Assembly (NCBI GenBank): GCA_023428185.1
Contig: JAEYYZ010000105.1
Location: 1 to 5,280, forward strand
Source of the DNA: Actinomycetes bacterium
GTDB lineage: Bacteria > Actinomycetota > Actinomycetes > Actinomycetales > Demequinaceae
Direction: 5' to 3'
Length of the DNA stretch: 5,280 nt
Part shown: positions 1 through 5,280 of the stretch, piece by piece
Layout: each line of letters begins with the position of its first letter
Numbering within the stretch: position 1 is the first letter of the stretch
Notes under the pieces: generated by a model
The model's database searches: none
Told to the model about the DNA's origin: nothing
What the model saw: the letters and a program-made list of their open reading frames with translations, nothing else
Program-made: the position numbers and the translations under genes

Positions 1-590
1 AGCACCGCGGGCACTGTGTGGCCGGCCATGGCGTTTGCGGCATCCACCACTACCTTGAGCGGGCGGATTCCACCCAAAGGAACCAGCATGCGCAAGAAGC
101 GCCCGTAATCCGCGAGGGTGTCACGGACCTCCACAGTGCCCGCAACATCGGCCCTAGAGAAGCCGTCTACCAGGTAGCGCTCCGCGAGCGCTCGCACATC
201 GCCCAAGCCGGTGTTCTCGCCCACCGCACGCGCCTTGGAGCGGCACAGCTTCATGCCGTTGTAGGCAGCAGGGTTGTGGCTCGCGGTCACCATCACGCCA
301 GGCATGTCCAGTGCGCCCGATGCGTGGTACAGCCCATCCGTAGAACACAAGCCGATGCTCACGACGTTCACACCGCGCGCAGTGAGTCCGTCTGTCACCG
401 CGGCCGCGAGCCCGGGGCCCGAGTCCCGCATGTCGTGACCGATGGCCACATGTGTCTCACCATCCGGGATCACCACGGCATCGGCAAAGGCGGCGCCGAT
501 AGCCCGGGCCACGTCCTCGGTGAGATTCTCACCCACGATGCCGCGGATGTCGTACGACTTAATAAGGCCACTGAGGTCGGGGTAGGTCAC
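1..590 (-). CDS. manB: Phosphomannomutase/phosphoglucomutase, N-terminal part (runs off left edge)
   Basis: This is an alpha-D-phosphohexomutase that interconverts mannose-6-P and mannose-1-P (often glucose-6-P and glucose-1-P as well) in the cytoplasm, feeding GDP-mannose and lipid-linked mannose for envelope glycans. The 196 residues present cover domain 1 and the start of domain 2. KSYDIRG lies at residues 11-17 near the N-terminus. The active-site loop TASHNPAAYNGMK is at 102-114, with the phosphoserine at Ser104. VVDAANAMAG at 181-190 matches the conserved strand-loop opening domain 2. The family is usually about 450-470 residues, so more than half, including the metal-binding DGD loop and the sugar-binding loop, lies outside the window. 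The start is GTG at 590-588. An in-frame TAG lies three codons upstream, leaving only TTG at 596 as an alternative. It follows DUF3499 by 29 bases on the same strand, so co-transcription is likely. The enzyme class is secure; mannose versus glucose preference cannot be read from this part. The orthologous position in M. tuberculosis is, from memory, Rv3257c. Confidence 0.95.
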   Translation of the reverse strand, partial: MTYPDLSGLIKSYDIRGIVGENLTEDVARAIGAAFADAVVIPDGETHVAIGHDMRDSGPGLAAAVTDGLTARGVNVVSIGLCSTDGLYHASGALDMPGVMVTASHNPAAYNGMKLCRSKARAVGENTGLGDVRALAERYLVDGFSRADVAGTVEVRDTLADYGRFLRMLVPLGGIRPLKVVVDAANAMAGHTVPAV

Positions 591-596
591 CGGCAA

Positions 597-602
597 AGCC
601 TA
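597..602 (-). promoter_or_regulatory. Possible -10 box (TAGGCT) for a leaderless manB transcript
   Basis: TAGGCT fits the actinobacterial -10 pattern TANNNT. It occupies -12 to -7 if the G of the manB GTG (590) is +1. No clear -35 is seen. The same bases contain an AGG 8 bases before the GTG that could act as a weak Shine-Dalgarno, so the two readings compete. Internal initiation here would let manB be expressed separately from DUF3499. Confidence 0.3.
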
Positions 603-619
603 GCGTCGTATCGAAGTCG

Positions 620-976
620 TTAGACCTCGCTCGACACCACTCGCAGGTGGCCCCGCCTCGGCTCTGAAGCTAAGGGGGCACGGGGTTGCTCCGTCAGCAC
701 CACGGCGGGTCGCCCCGCCTCACGCACGGCACGCGCGAGCGCGTCAAGATCATCGGGCGAGGGGCCCGAGTCCACAAACTCTTGATGAATATGAAGCACA
801 TCCCAACCCCGCGGCGCGGTGAAGCGCTCTGCGTGAAACGCGCAAATGTCGTAGGAATGCGGCTCTGCGAGTTGCGCGAGTTGGCCCACCACCACCATGG
901 AATCCGCGTACACGTATGTCAGCGTGGCAGCCGCTGGGCGCGTGCAAGCCGTCTTGGTGCATTGGCGTTGCGACAT
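620..976 (-). CDS. DUF3499 family protein, putative zinc-binding
   Basis: This is a 118-residue soluble protein of the actinobacterial DUF3499 family, whose function is unknown. The recognisable core is a short Cys motif near the N-terminus (C6-x4-C11, in QCTKTACTRPA), then TLTYVYADS (18-26), AEPHSYDICAFH (37-48) and FTAPRGW (52-58). C6, C11, C45 and H48 form a CxxxxC...CxxH set that could hold one zinc; this is inferred from spacing only. The tail after about residue 65 is low in motifs. The start is ATG at 976, because the family begins just before the first Cys. An in-frame GTG immediately precedes it (979), and an ATG at 1030 would add 18 residues resembling nothing in the family and would consume nearly all of the divergent promoter region. 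The gene ends 29 bases before manB and starts 73 bases from the divergent zincin-like gene, an arrangement matching, from memory, Rv3258c beside Rv3257c and Rv3259. Confidence 0.9.
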   Translation of the reverse strand: MSQRQCTKTACTRPAAATLTYVYADSMVVVGQLAQLAEPHSYDICAFHAERFTAPRGWDVLHIHQEFVDSGPSPDDLDALARAVREAGRPAVVLTEQPRAPLASEPRRGHLRVVSSEV

Positions 977-986
977 CACACTGGGG

Positions 987-992
987 ACGCTA
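987..992 (-). promoter_or_regulatory. Possible -10 box (TAGCGT) upstream of DUF3499
   Basis: TAGCGT fits TANNNT and ends 7 bases before the in-frame GTG at 979 and 10 bases before the ATG at 976. No Shine-Dalgarno of normal strength is visible before either start. If it is used, the transcript would begin at or within a few bases of the start codon. No -35 match is found at 17-18 bases, so support is weak. Confidence 0.2.
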
Positions 993-1037
993 CCCGCGCC
1001 TGGAGTTCGCTCGGTGGCACCACGCCGCATAGCCGCT

Positions 1038-1043
1038 TAACCT
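1038..1043 (+). promoter_or_regulatory. Possible -10 box (TAACCT) for a leaderless transcript of the zincin-like gene
   Basis: TAACCT fits TANNNT and sits exactly at -12 to -7 if the A of the ATG at 1050 is +1. GTGGCA at 1014-1019, 18 bases upstream, matches TTGACA at four of six positions. No Shine-Dalgarno is present before the ATG, which fits leaderless initiation. Its first three bases (TAA, 1038-1040) are also the in-frame stop that excludes any upstream start for this gene. Confidence 0.4.
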
Positions 1044-1049
1044 TGGGCT

Positions 1050-1454
1050 ATGGCGCCCCGCGACACTCACGGCAGGGGACTTCGCCGACCCCTTTTCCCA
1101 CCAGGCAGCCCCGGTTATCGCACCCGCGCGGAGCTCTTTGATGAGATCGTCATTGATGCCTCAGAACGCCTGCAACGCATGTGGGGTGACACGTGGGGCA
1201 AGGTGGAGTTTGGAGTTGAGGACATTCCACCCTCCGAACCGTCTCCGTGGGAGCGCGGCGTACCTCTGGGCCGGCTGTTTCCTGGCGAATACGGGGCGCC
1301 CACGCGCATCGTGCTGTACCGGCGTCCTATCGAGCAAAGGGCGAGCCCAGATGAGTTACCCGGGCTGGTGAGGGATGTGCTGGCAGAACACGTTGCCCAC
1401 GTGGTGGGTCGCAGGCCCGATGAAGTAGACCCTGACTACGGCACCGACGCTTAG
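1050..1454 (+). CDS. Zincin-like metallopeptidase family protein (DUF1025/PF06262 type) with altered active-site motif
   Basis: This is a 134-residue cytoplasmic protein, without signal peptide or membrane helix, of the small zincin-like family called 'metallopeptidase family protein' in actinobacteria. Family features visible are the basic N-terminus DTHGRGLRRPL (5-15), RTRAELFDEIVIDA (24-37), VEFGVEDIPPS (52-62), PWERGVPLGRLFPGE (66-80), IVLYRRPIE (87-95) and the C-terminal helix ending EHVAHVVG (113-120), followed by DEVDPDY (124-130). In active members the helix carries HExxH; aligning on Gly120 puts Glu113 and His114 where His and Glu belong, with only His117 in place, so peptidase activity is doubtful. 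ATG 1050 is the only reasonable start because an in-frame TAA ends at 1040. The gene is transcribed against its neighbours: divergent from DUF3499 and overlapping the end of the DUF5719 gene by 4 bases. The M. tuberculosis counterpart is, from memory, Rv3259. Its substrate and role are unknown. Confidence 0.9.
   Translation: MAPRDTHGRGLRRPLFPPGSPGYRTRAELFDEIVIDASERLQRMWGDTWGKVEFGVEDIPPSEPSPWERGVPLGRLFPGEYGAPTRIVLYRRPIEQRASPDELPGLVRDVLAEHVAHVVGRRPDEVDPDYGTDA
1451..1454. other. Tail-to-tail overlap of two stop codons (TTAG)
   Basis: The four bases TTAG encode the TAG stop of the plus-strand zincin-like gene (1452-1454) and, on the minus strand, the TAA stop of the DUF5719 gene (1453-1451). The two convergent genes therefore overlap by 4 bases, with no intergenic space for a bidirectional terminator. 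No hairpin followed by a T run was seen on either side. Confidence 0.9.
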
Positions 1455-2779
1455 TTCTTTGCCGATCCCAGCCCTGGTGCGTATGGCACCGATCGCACAG
1501 ACACCTCGAGGTCGGTGCGCACCGTATTGACGGGCATGACTGCCGCAATGAATGTGGCTTCTGCATGCGTGAGCTCTACGACCCAAGCGAGTCTTCCGGT
1601 GGCGCTCACCTCTGTACCCGGTGCCACCGAAATAGGCACCCGCTCAACCGTGCGCGCTTCAATATCTACCTGGGCAATCACGGTGCCTGCCGCATCGGTG
1701 AAACGTGCGGTAGTAGCCACCGGCGAGTACACAGCGATGGACGCTTCTTGCCACGGGACCACCGCGGTCAACGTGTGTTCTTGGGAATCGTCGACGCCCA
1801 TTACCCAGCGGTGGTCGGCCGCGACGTCGCCCTCTAGACCTTCATCAGGTTCGCGCGTCACTACCGTGCGTGCGGCCGCGAGAATGGGGGTGTCGGAGGT
1901 GATTTCGAGCGCACCGAGCTCGGTGATTGGCACTGAAATGTCCGTCACCACTCCTGGCTCGAGGTCCAACCTCCGTGCTCCCGACCACGCCTGAATCCCG
2001 TGGCCGGTGACGAGAGTCACGGACACCGCGGCGCCTTCTGGAGCCATCAATCGGAGTTCGGCAGTGGTGTCCTCCCCTTCTGCACCTACCGAGGGAATGA
2101 CTTGCCGTGTGAGCGGCTGTGTCGCACCCACCCAATCCGTGCCCGCCGGTTGAAAGCCGTCCAGCCGCGAATCTTGCATCGTGACAACGACGCCGGGGCC
2201 ACTAGACACCACATGCACCACTAGGGTCCTCAACTCAGCGGCGATACCCTCTACCAGCCGTTGCTCTTGAGAACGCGCAGGAACTGCCACCACAAACGGG
2301 TCCCCCACTTGCCCGAGAGGGCCATACACGGTGACGGTGGCTTGGGCCGATGCCCCGGCGGGGTTGGTGAAGACAAGTCGAGCACTGGCACCAAGTGACG
2401 TGGACCCGCCCACGAGCCAGTCATCGAAACCAGCCGTGGTGCACGAGACGGCGGCAAGCCCCATCAAGTCGCCGTCGCCAATGCGTTCCACACTTGAGCC
2501 GACGACACCCGACCACGCCGTGCCTAGGTCTACTGGAACAGTGGTGCCCTGTCCCCACACCGTGAGTTCACGATCATCTGTAGCAGCAGCGAGGTCCCCC
2601 GAGGCTCCCGCATCTCCCACGGGCACTCGTTGGGGGCCTGGGCAAGCTGCTGTGGGGTTCGCTGGCGGCACGGTGAATGGCTGAGCGGAAACAGCGGGAA
2701 GGGAAGCCGGGTTCAAGAACAGCGCGGCCGCAACCGCCGCTAACGTCAAGACTGATGCGACTCCGTATGCCCATTTCAT
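1451..2779 (-). CDS. DUF5719 family exported protein
   Basis: This is a 442-residue protein recognised as DUF5719, an uncharacterised actinobacterial family found next to the large GT2 membrane protein. The N-terminus is a signal peptide or uncleaved anchor: Lys2, a hydrophobic stretch at 7-22, then LPAVSA (27-32), a possible signal-peptidase I site. There is no lipobox Cys. The rest has no further membrane helix and looks all-beta: alternating hydrophobic strands with Val/Thr/Ala-rich turns, so it should lie outside the membrane. Family landmarks are ACPGPQ (45-50), a second Cys at 113 that may pair with Cys46, WLVGGSTSLGASARLVFTNP (121-140) and DSRLDGFQPAGTDWVG (203-218). The ATG at 2779 was chosen because it overlaps the upstream gene's stop in ATGA, has a good ribosome site and begins the signal peptide; an in-frame upstream extension would only add residues without family resemblance inside the neighbouring gene. 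Tight coupling implies equimolar synthesis with the glycosyltransferase and probably a shared envelope role. The biochemical function is unknown. Confidence 0.88.
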   Translation of the reverse strand: MKWAYGVASVLTLAAVAAALFLNPASLPAVSAQPFTVPPANPTAACPGPQRVPVGDAGASGDLAAATDDRELTVWGQGTTVPVDLGTAWSGVVGSSVERIGDGDLMGLAAVSCTTAGFDDWLVGGSTSLGASARLVFTNPAGASAQATVTVYGPLGQVGDPFVVAVPARSQEQRLVEGIAAELRTLVVHVVSSGPGVVVTMQDSRLDGFQPAGTDWVGATQPLTRQVIPSVGAEGEDTTAELRLMAPEGAAVSVTLVTGHGIQAWSGARRLDLEPGVVTDISVPITELGALEITSDTPILAAARTVVTREPDEGLEGDVAADHRWVMGVDDSQEHTLTAVVPWQEASIAVYSPVATTARFTDAAGTVIAQVDIEARTVERVPISVAPGTEVSATGRLAWVVELTHAEATFIAAVMPVNTVRTDLEVSVRSVPYAPGLGSAKN

Positions 2780-5280
2780 GAGGTGTGCTCCCTCAAACCT
2801 CGGGCGCCCAACGGAATCGCACCCAGTAGTGCCCATGCGGTTGCTGCGGCACTCGCCCAAAACCACAACCGATGGGCGTCATCGCGGTATTCATACGAGA
2901 GCTCGCCTCCGCCTGAGGGCACGGCAAACGCTTGCCGGCCTAGCTCGTCGGTCGTGGGAGTCAACTCGTTCCCATCGAGGGAGGCACGCCACGCCGGATC
3001 CGCCTCCACAGCAATGACGAGCACCCCACCCAGAGTGTCAGGCAACTCAACGCGACCTGAGCTGTCAGATGAATCGAGGGTGACGGTCCCTTCCGTGGTC
3101 TCGAGCCACGCTCGCGCAATGGGACCTGCCGAAGGTCGCGTGCCCACGCGATACGTGGTGCCACGCTCGCTTCCTCCCACGAGCGTCAAGTCCTCATTCG
3201 CGTCAAGAGCGGCCTTCACGCGGTCGCTCCCAGGAGCAACCACCACGATCCCCACTCCCCATGCGGCGAGAACTGACGTATCCGCAGCTCCACCAGAGGC
3301 GAGGGCAGCCACTACGGGGGCAAGTACAGCGGGCCCACCGGGCGAGGTACCGCGCCGGGCAAGCGGAGCACCGTGGGAATCCGTGAAGGCCCTCCCGGAG
3401 ACGTACTCCGTGCCATCCGAGCTCAGCACCGAAAACTCAATGATGCCTGCACTGTCTGCGCTCACCACAAGCGCTCGTTGCCGTGCCGCACCGTTGAGGT
3501 CCAGCGGAACCGCCAACGGGAGCACGTCGGGGGACGACGCCACGGCTAGCCCTTGCCCGGCACCCGGCCATGCCAAGAACACCACAGGCGCACACACCAC
3601 CACCACACCCAGGCTCGCAACAGATGTCACCAGCGCGCGCCGCAAGCGCGGCTTGGCAGGCAGTTCAGCTCGGCGCGACTCGAAAGCGATCGCCACGGCG
3701 GCAGCGAGCGCAAGGATTGCCAGCGAACTTCCAGTCCCTGGCCAACCCCTCAAGGGCGCGGCACCTGCCTGATCTGGCCATGCCGCCACCGTGGATTGCG
3801 CGATCACGCCTCCCAGGATTCCTAGCGCCGCTATGCCCCAACCGAGCACCACGGACCTTTGCGTGCGTGCAACAACCACAGCGGCGACCGCCAGCGCGAT
3901 CATCATGACTCCAGGCAAGTAGGCCAACGCCGCGTACGGCTGGAAAGGCGCCGCCCAGCGCTCACCGCCATCAGCGCCCAACAGGATCTCCCACGAGTCA
4001 AGCGGTTCAAAGGCAGCGCTTGGTCCCGGCTCCCTCCACAACACCGAGACCGCGGCACCGCCTTGGCGAGCAGCTGCGACCAGGGCCGGAGCTGCGATCA
4101 CGAGTGACAGCACGGGAACGGTCCAGACCCGCCAGCGTGTGCGACCTGCGAATGCCCCAAGTACCCCGATGGCCATCACGGCAGGCACCAAGAGCGAGGG
4201 CGCCGCCGTGGTGACCACTGCGAGCGCGACTGCAGCCAGTAACACGGCGCTTGCGGATGGCCGCCTCCTACCCTCCCTGGCCATGGCATCGGCTGCTGCG
4301 TCGCTGCGCGCCCAACCTGCTGCCCGCGCCACCCCCCACGCCACCCAGGGAAGAGCAACATGCGCGATGACTGCGCCCACGCGAGCATCAAGGGCTGCGG
4401 CAAGGAAGAGGGGCCACAAGGCATAAGCGAGCGCCAACACTGTGCGCAACCACGCCACGCGAGTGGCAGCGCCGAGCGCCCACCACGCGCCGAGGCCAGC
4501 AACTAAGGGAGCAAAGCTCAGCAGCAGACCTATAGCAAGGCGAGAGTCTCCCCACACCGCGGCTGCGGGGACGAACAACGAAGCAAACGCCCCATCGAGA
4601 GCTGGGCTACCCAAGCCCGCATCGCTCCACCCGGTCCACACCCGCTCCCATAGGGTTCCCAACGCGGTGTCCGTAGCGCCGGCACCCGGTGCCGTCAGCA
4701 TGGAGCCCGAGAGCAGATCGCTCACATAACGGGCGGTCACGGCCAGCGATACCGCGGTGCCTGCTAGCAATACCACGAGCATGGATCGGGCCGTCGCACG
4801 TTTGCGCGCAGCGAGTTCCGATCGCTCCACGTCTGTTGGGGCGCGTTCGGCCCGCCACTGCTCCCAGCCACCCAGTTCGCGCTCGCGCACGTGGCTAACC
4901 ACCTGGCGGAAGTTGGCGAGCAAGCGTCCCTCCGCACTGCGATCCACCGTGATGCGCGTGCGGGCGCGCCTGGACAGTGCAATCCGCGGCGCGCTCCCCA
5001 ACACCATCAACGGCACACCAAGTTCTGCCGCCACCAGTCCAGGGTGGTTCTGCATGATTCGTACCACTGCGCGGACCGCGGCACTCGGTACCACCACAAG
5101 CGCAAGCAAGGGGATCGCCCACCACGGCGCCCACGTCAGTGCGTGATACCACTCGCCCGCTCGCCGCTGAGCATGCGTGGCACGCTTGAGTCCGCCACCA
5201 CCCCGGCGGTCATAGAGGGATTCTTGGGCGTGCCGGATCTTGGCAGTAGGCACCACCACAACGTCATGACCCCACGCCCA
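2776..5280 (-). CDS. Large membrane glycosyltransferase, C-terminal part: GT2 end, GT-C/YfhO-like membrane region, extracytoplasmic domain (5' end outside window)
   Basis: The frame is open to the right edge, so 834 C-terminal residues are present and the start is missing; the GTG at 5259 is internal. Numbering is from the edge. Residues 4-19, GHDVVVVPTAKIRHAQ, match the end of a GT2 domain (typical GHrvvvvPdArvrH). Predicted membrane segments lie at about 54-73, 166-184, 248-271, 277-297, 301-321, 344-378 (probably two), 384-404, 449-472, 477-499, 518-533, 550-571 and 804-824. A charged cytoplasmic stretch lies at 98-165. The loop 185-247 contains WSDAGLGSP (218-226), and the following helices contain YALWP (286-290) and LPWVAWG (310-316), a pattern seen in GT-C lipid-sugar-dependent transferases. 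Residues 577-803 form an extracytoplasmic domain with LAAWGVGIVVV (671-681) and DPAWRASLDG (761-770), resembling the C-terminal region of YfhO-type proteins. Its stop overlaps the DUF5719 start (ATGA). It is likely an envelope polysaccharide or glycolipid assembly enzyme; donor and acceptor are unknown. Membership of the GT2-containing family is fairly sure; the GT-C assignment is inference. Confidence 0.85.
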   Translation of the reverse strand, partial: WAWGHDVVVVPTAKIRHAQESLYDRRGGGGLKRATHAQRRAGEWYHALTWAPWWAIPLLALVVVPSAAVRAVVRIMQNHPGLVAAELGVPLMVLGSAPRIALSRRARTRITVDRSAEGRLLANFRQVVSHVRERELGGWEQWRAERAPTDVERSELAARKRATARSMLVVLLAGTAVSLAVTARYVSDLLSGSMLTAPGAGATDTALGTLWERVWTGWSDAGLGSPALDGAFASLFVPAAAVWGDSRLAIGLLLSFAPLVAGLGAWWALGAATRVAWLRTVLALAYALWPLFLAAALDARVGAVIAHVALPWVAWGVARAAGWARSDAAADAMAREGRRRPSASAVLLAAVALAVVTTAAPSLLVPAVMAIGVLGAFAGRTRWRVWTVPVLSLVIAAPALVAAARQGGAAVSVLWREPGPSAAFEPLDSWEILLGADGGERWAAPFQPYAALAYLPGVMMIALAVAAVVVARTQRSVVLGWGIAALGILGGVIAQSTVAAWPDQAGAAPLRGWPGTGSSLAILALAAAVAIAFESRRAELPAKPRLRRALVTSVASLGVVVVCAPVVFLAWPGAGQGLAVASSPDVLPLAVPLDLNGAARQRALVVSADSAGIIEFSVLSSDGTEYVSGRAFTDSHGAPLARRGTSPGGPAVLAPVVAALASGGAADTSVLAAWGVGIVVVAPGSDRVKAALDANEDLTLVGGSERGTTYRVGTRPSAGPIARAWLETTEGTVTLDSSDSSGRVELPDTLGGVLVIAVEADPAWRASLDGNELTPTTDELGRQAFAVPSGGGELSYEYRDDAHRLWFWASAAATAWALLGAIPLGARGLREHTS
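2788..2793 (-). promoter_or_regulatory. Ribosome binding site (AGGGAG) of the DUF5719 gene, inside the upstream gene
   Basis: AGGGAG, read on the minus strand, lies 8 bases before the ATG at 2779 and within the last codons of the glycosyltransferase gene. With the ATGA overlap at 2779-2776 it indicates re-initiation by ribosomes finishing the upstream gene. It is the only strong Shine-Dalgarno in front of any start in this window and decides the DUF5719 start. Confidence 0.75.

Noticed and set aside
18..623. Open plus-strand frame of 201 codons at the left edge
   Set aside because: It is the complement of the phosphomannomutase gene, whose catalytic TASHNPAAYNGMK loop is unmistakable. The predicted product is His/Arg-rich and featureless.
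1014..1023. Short inverted repeat GTGG-CA-CCAC in the divergent region, as a possible operator
   Set aside because: The arms are only 4 bases and do not extend, which is expected by chance in GC-rich DNA. It does overlap the weak -35 match of the zincin-like gene, but that is not enough to call an operator.
977..1030. Upstream extension of DUF3499 to an ATG at 1030
   Set aside because: The 18 extra residues do not resemble the family N-terminus and would cover most of the region between the divergent genes.
686..1141. Open plus-strand frame of 151 codons spanning the divergent region
   Set aside because: It lies opposite DUF3499 and runs into the zincin-like gene in another frame. The composition is Arg/His-rich with no family pattern.
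1515..1994. Open plus-strand frame of 159 codons opposite DUF5719
   Set aside because: It is a Ser/Thr/Val-rich mirror of the DUF5719 coding strand with no start signal or recognisable domain.
2780..2866. Upstream extension of DUF5719 to an in-frame ATG at 2866
   Set aside because: It would add 29 residues ahead of the signal peptide and overlap the glycosyltransferase gene by about 90 bases. The ATG at 2779 has the ribosome site and the ATGA overlap.
2783..3772. Open plus-strand frame of 329 codons opposite the glycosyltransferase gene
   Set aside because: Its product is Ser/Thr/Ala/Arg-rich with no motif, and it lies entirely opposite a strongly supported membrane protein. Long antisense frames are expected in DNA with G/C-rich third positions.
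5257..5259. GTG at 5259 as the start of the membrane glycosyltransferase
   Set aside because: The frame stays open to the window edge, and the residues before it (WAWGHDV) continue the GT2-like ending, so this Val is internal.

Overview
The window is high-GC DNA from an actinobacterium. The evidence is the strong G/C bias at third codon positions, the many long shadow frames opposite the real genes, and a gene set found as a block in Actinomycetota: a phosphomannomutase, a DUF3499 protein, a zincin-like 'metallopeptidase family' protein, a DUF5719 protein and a very large membrane glycosyltransferase. From memory, M. tuberculosis has the matching run Rv3257c (pmmA), Rv3258c and Rv3259 with the same relative strands. 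The lineage cannot be fixed from this sequence; a Micrococcales-type organism is a guess.

Layout, read along the minus strand from the right edge. (1) 5280-2776: the C-terminal 834 residues of a large polytopic membrane protein. Its first residues here look like the last strand of a GT2 glycosyltransferase domain. A many-helix membrane region follows that resembles GT-C / YfhO-type enzymes, then an extracytoplasmic domain and a final helix. (2) 2779-1451: a DUF5719 protein with a signal peptide or N-terminal anchor, translationally coupled to (1) through an ATGA stop/start overlap and preceded by a good Shine-Dalgarno. (3) 1050-1454, the only plus-strand gene: a small zincin-like protein whose HExxH signature is altered. 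It overlaps the end of gene 2 tail to tail by 4 bases. (4) 976-620: DUF3499, a small protein with a Cys/Cys...Cys/His pattern, divergent from gene 3 across 73 bases. (5) 590-1: the N-terminal 196 residues of phosphomannomutase/phosphoglucomutase, 29 bases after gene 4 and running off the left edge.

The coding density is extreme: the only non-coding stretches are 591-619 and 977-1049. No tRNA, rRNA, mobile element, CRISPR array or convincing terminator was seen.

How the genes may work together (inference): the phosphomannomutase supplies mannose-1-phosphate for GDP-mannose and lipid-linked mannose. The membrane glycosyltransferase and its coupled exported DUF5719 partner look like a cell-envelope glycan assembly unit. 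The roles of the DUF3499 and zincin-like proteins are unknown. The most interesting points are the apparent GT2 plus GT-C/YfhO fusion, the H/E-swapped zincin motif, TANNNT boxes placed as expected for leaderless mRNAs at the genes lacking a Shine-Dalgarno, and a plus-strand gene nested between two minus-strand gene pairs with no room for terminators.
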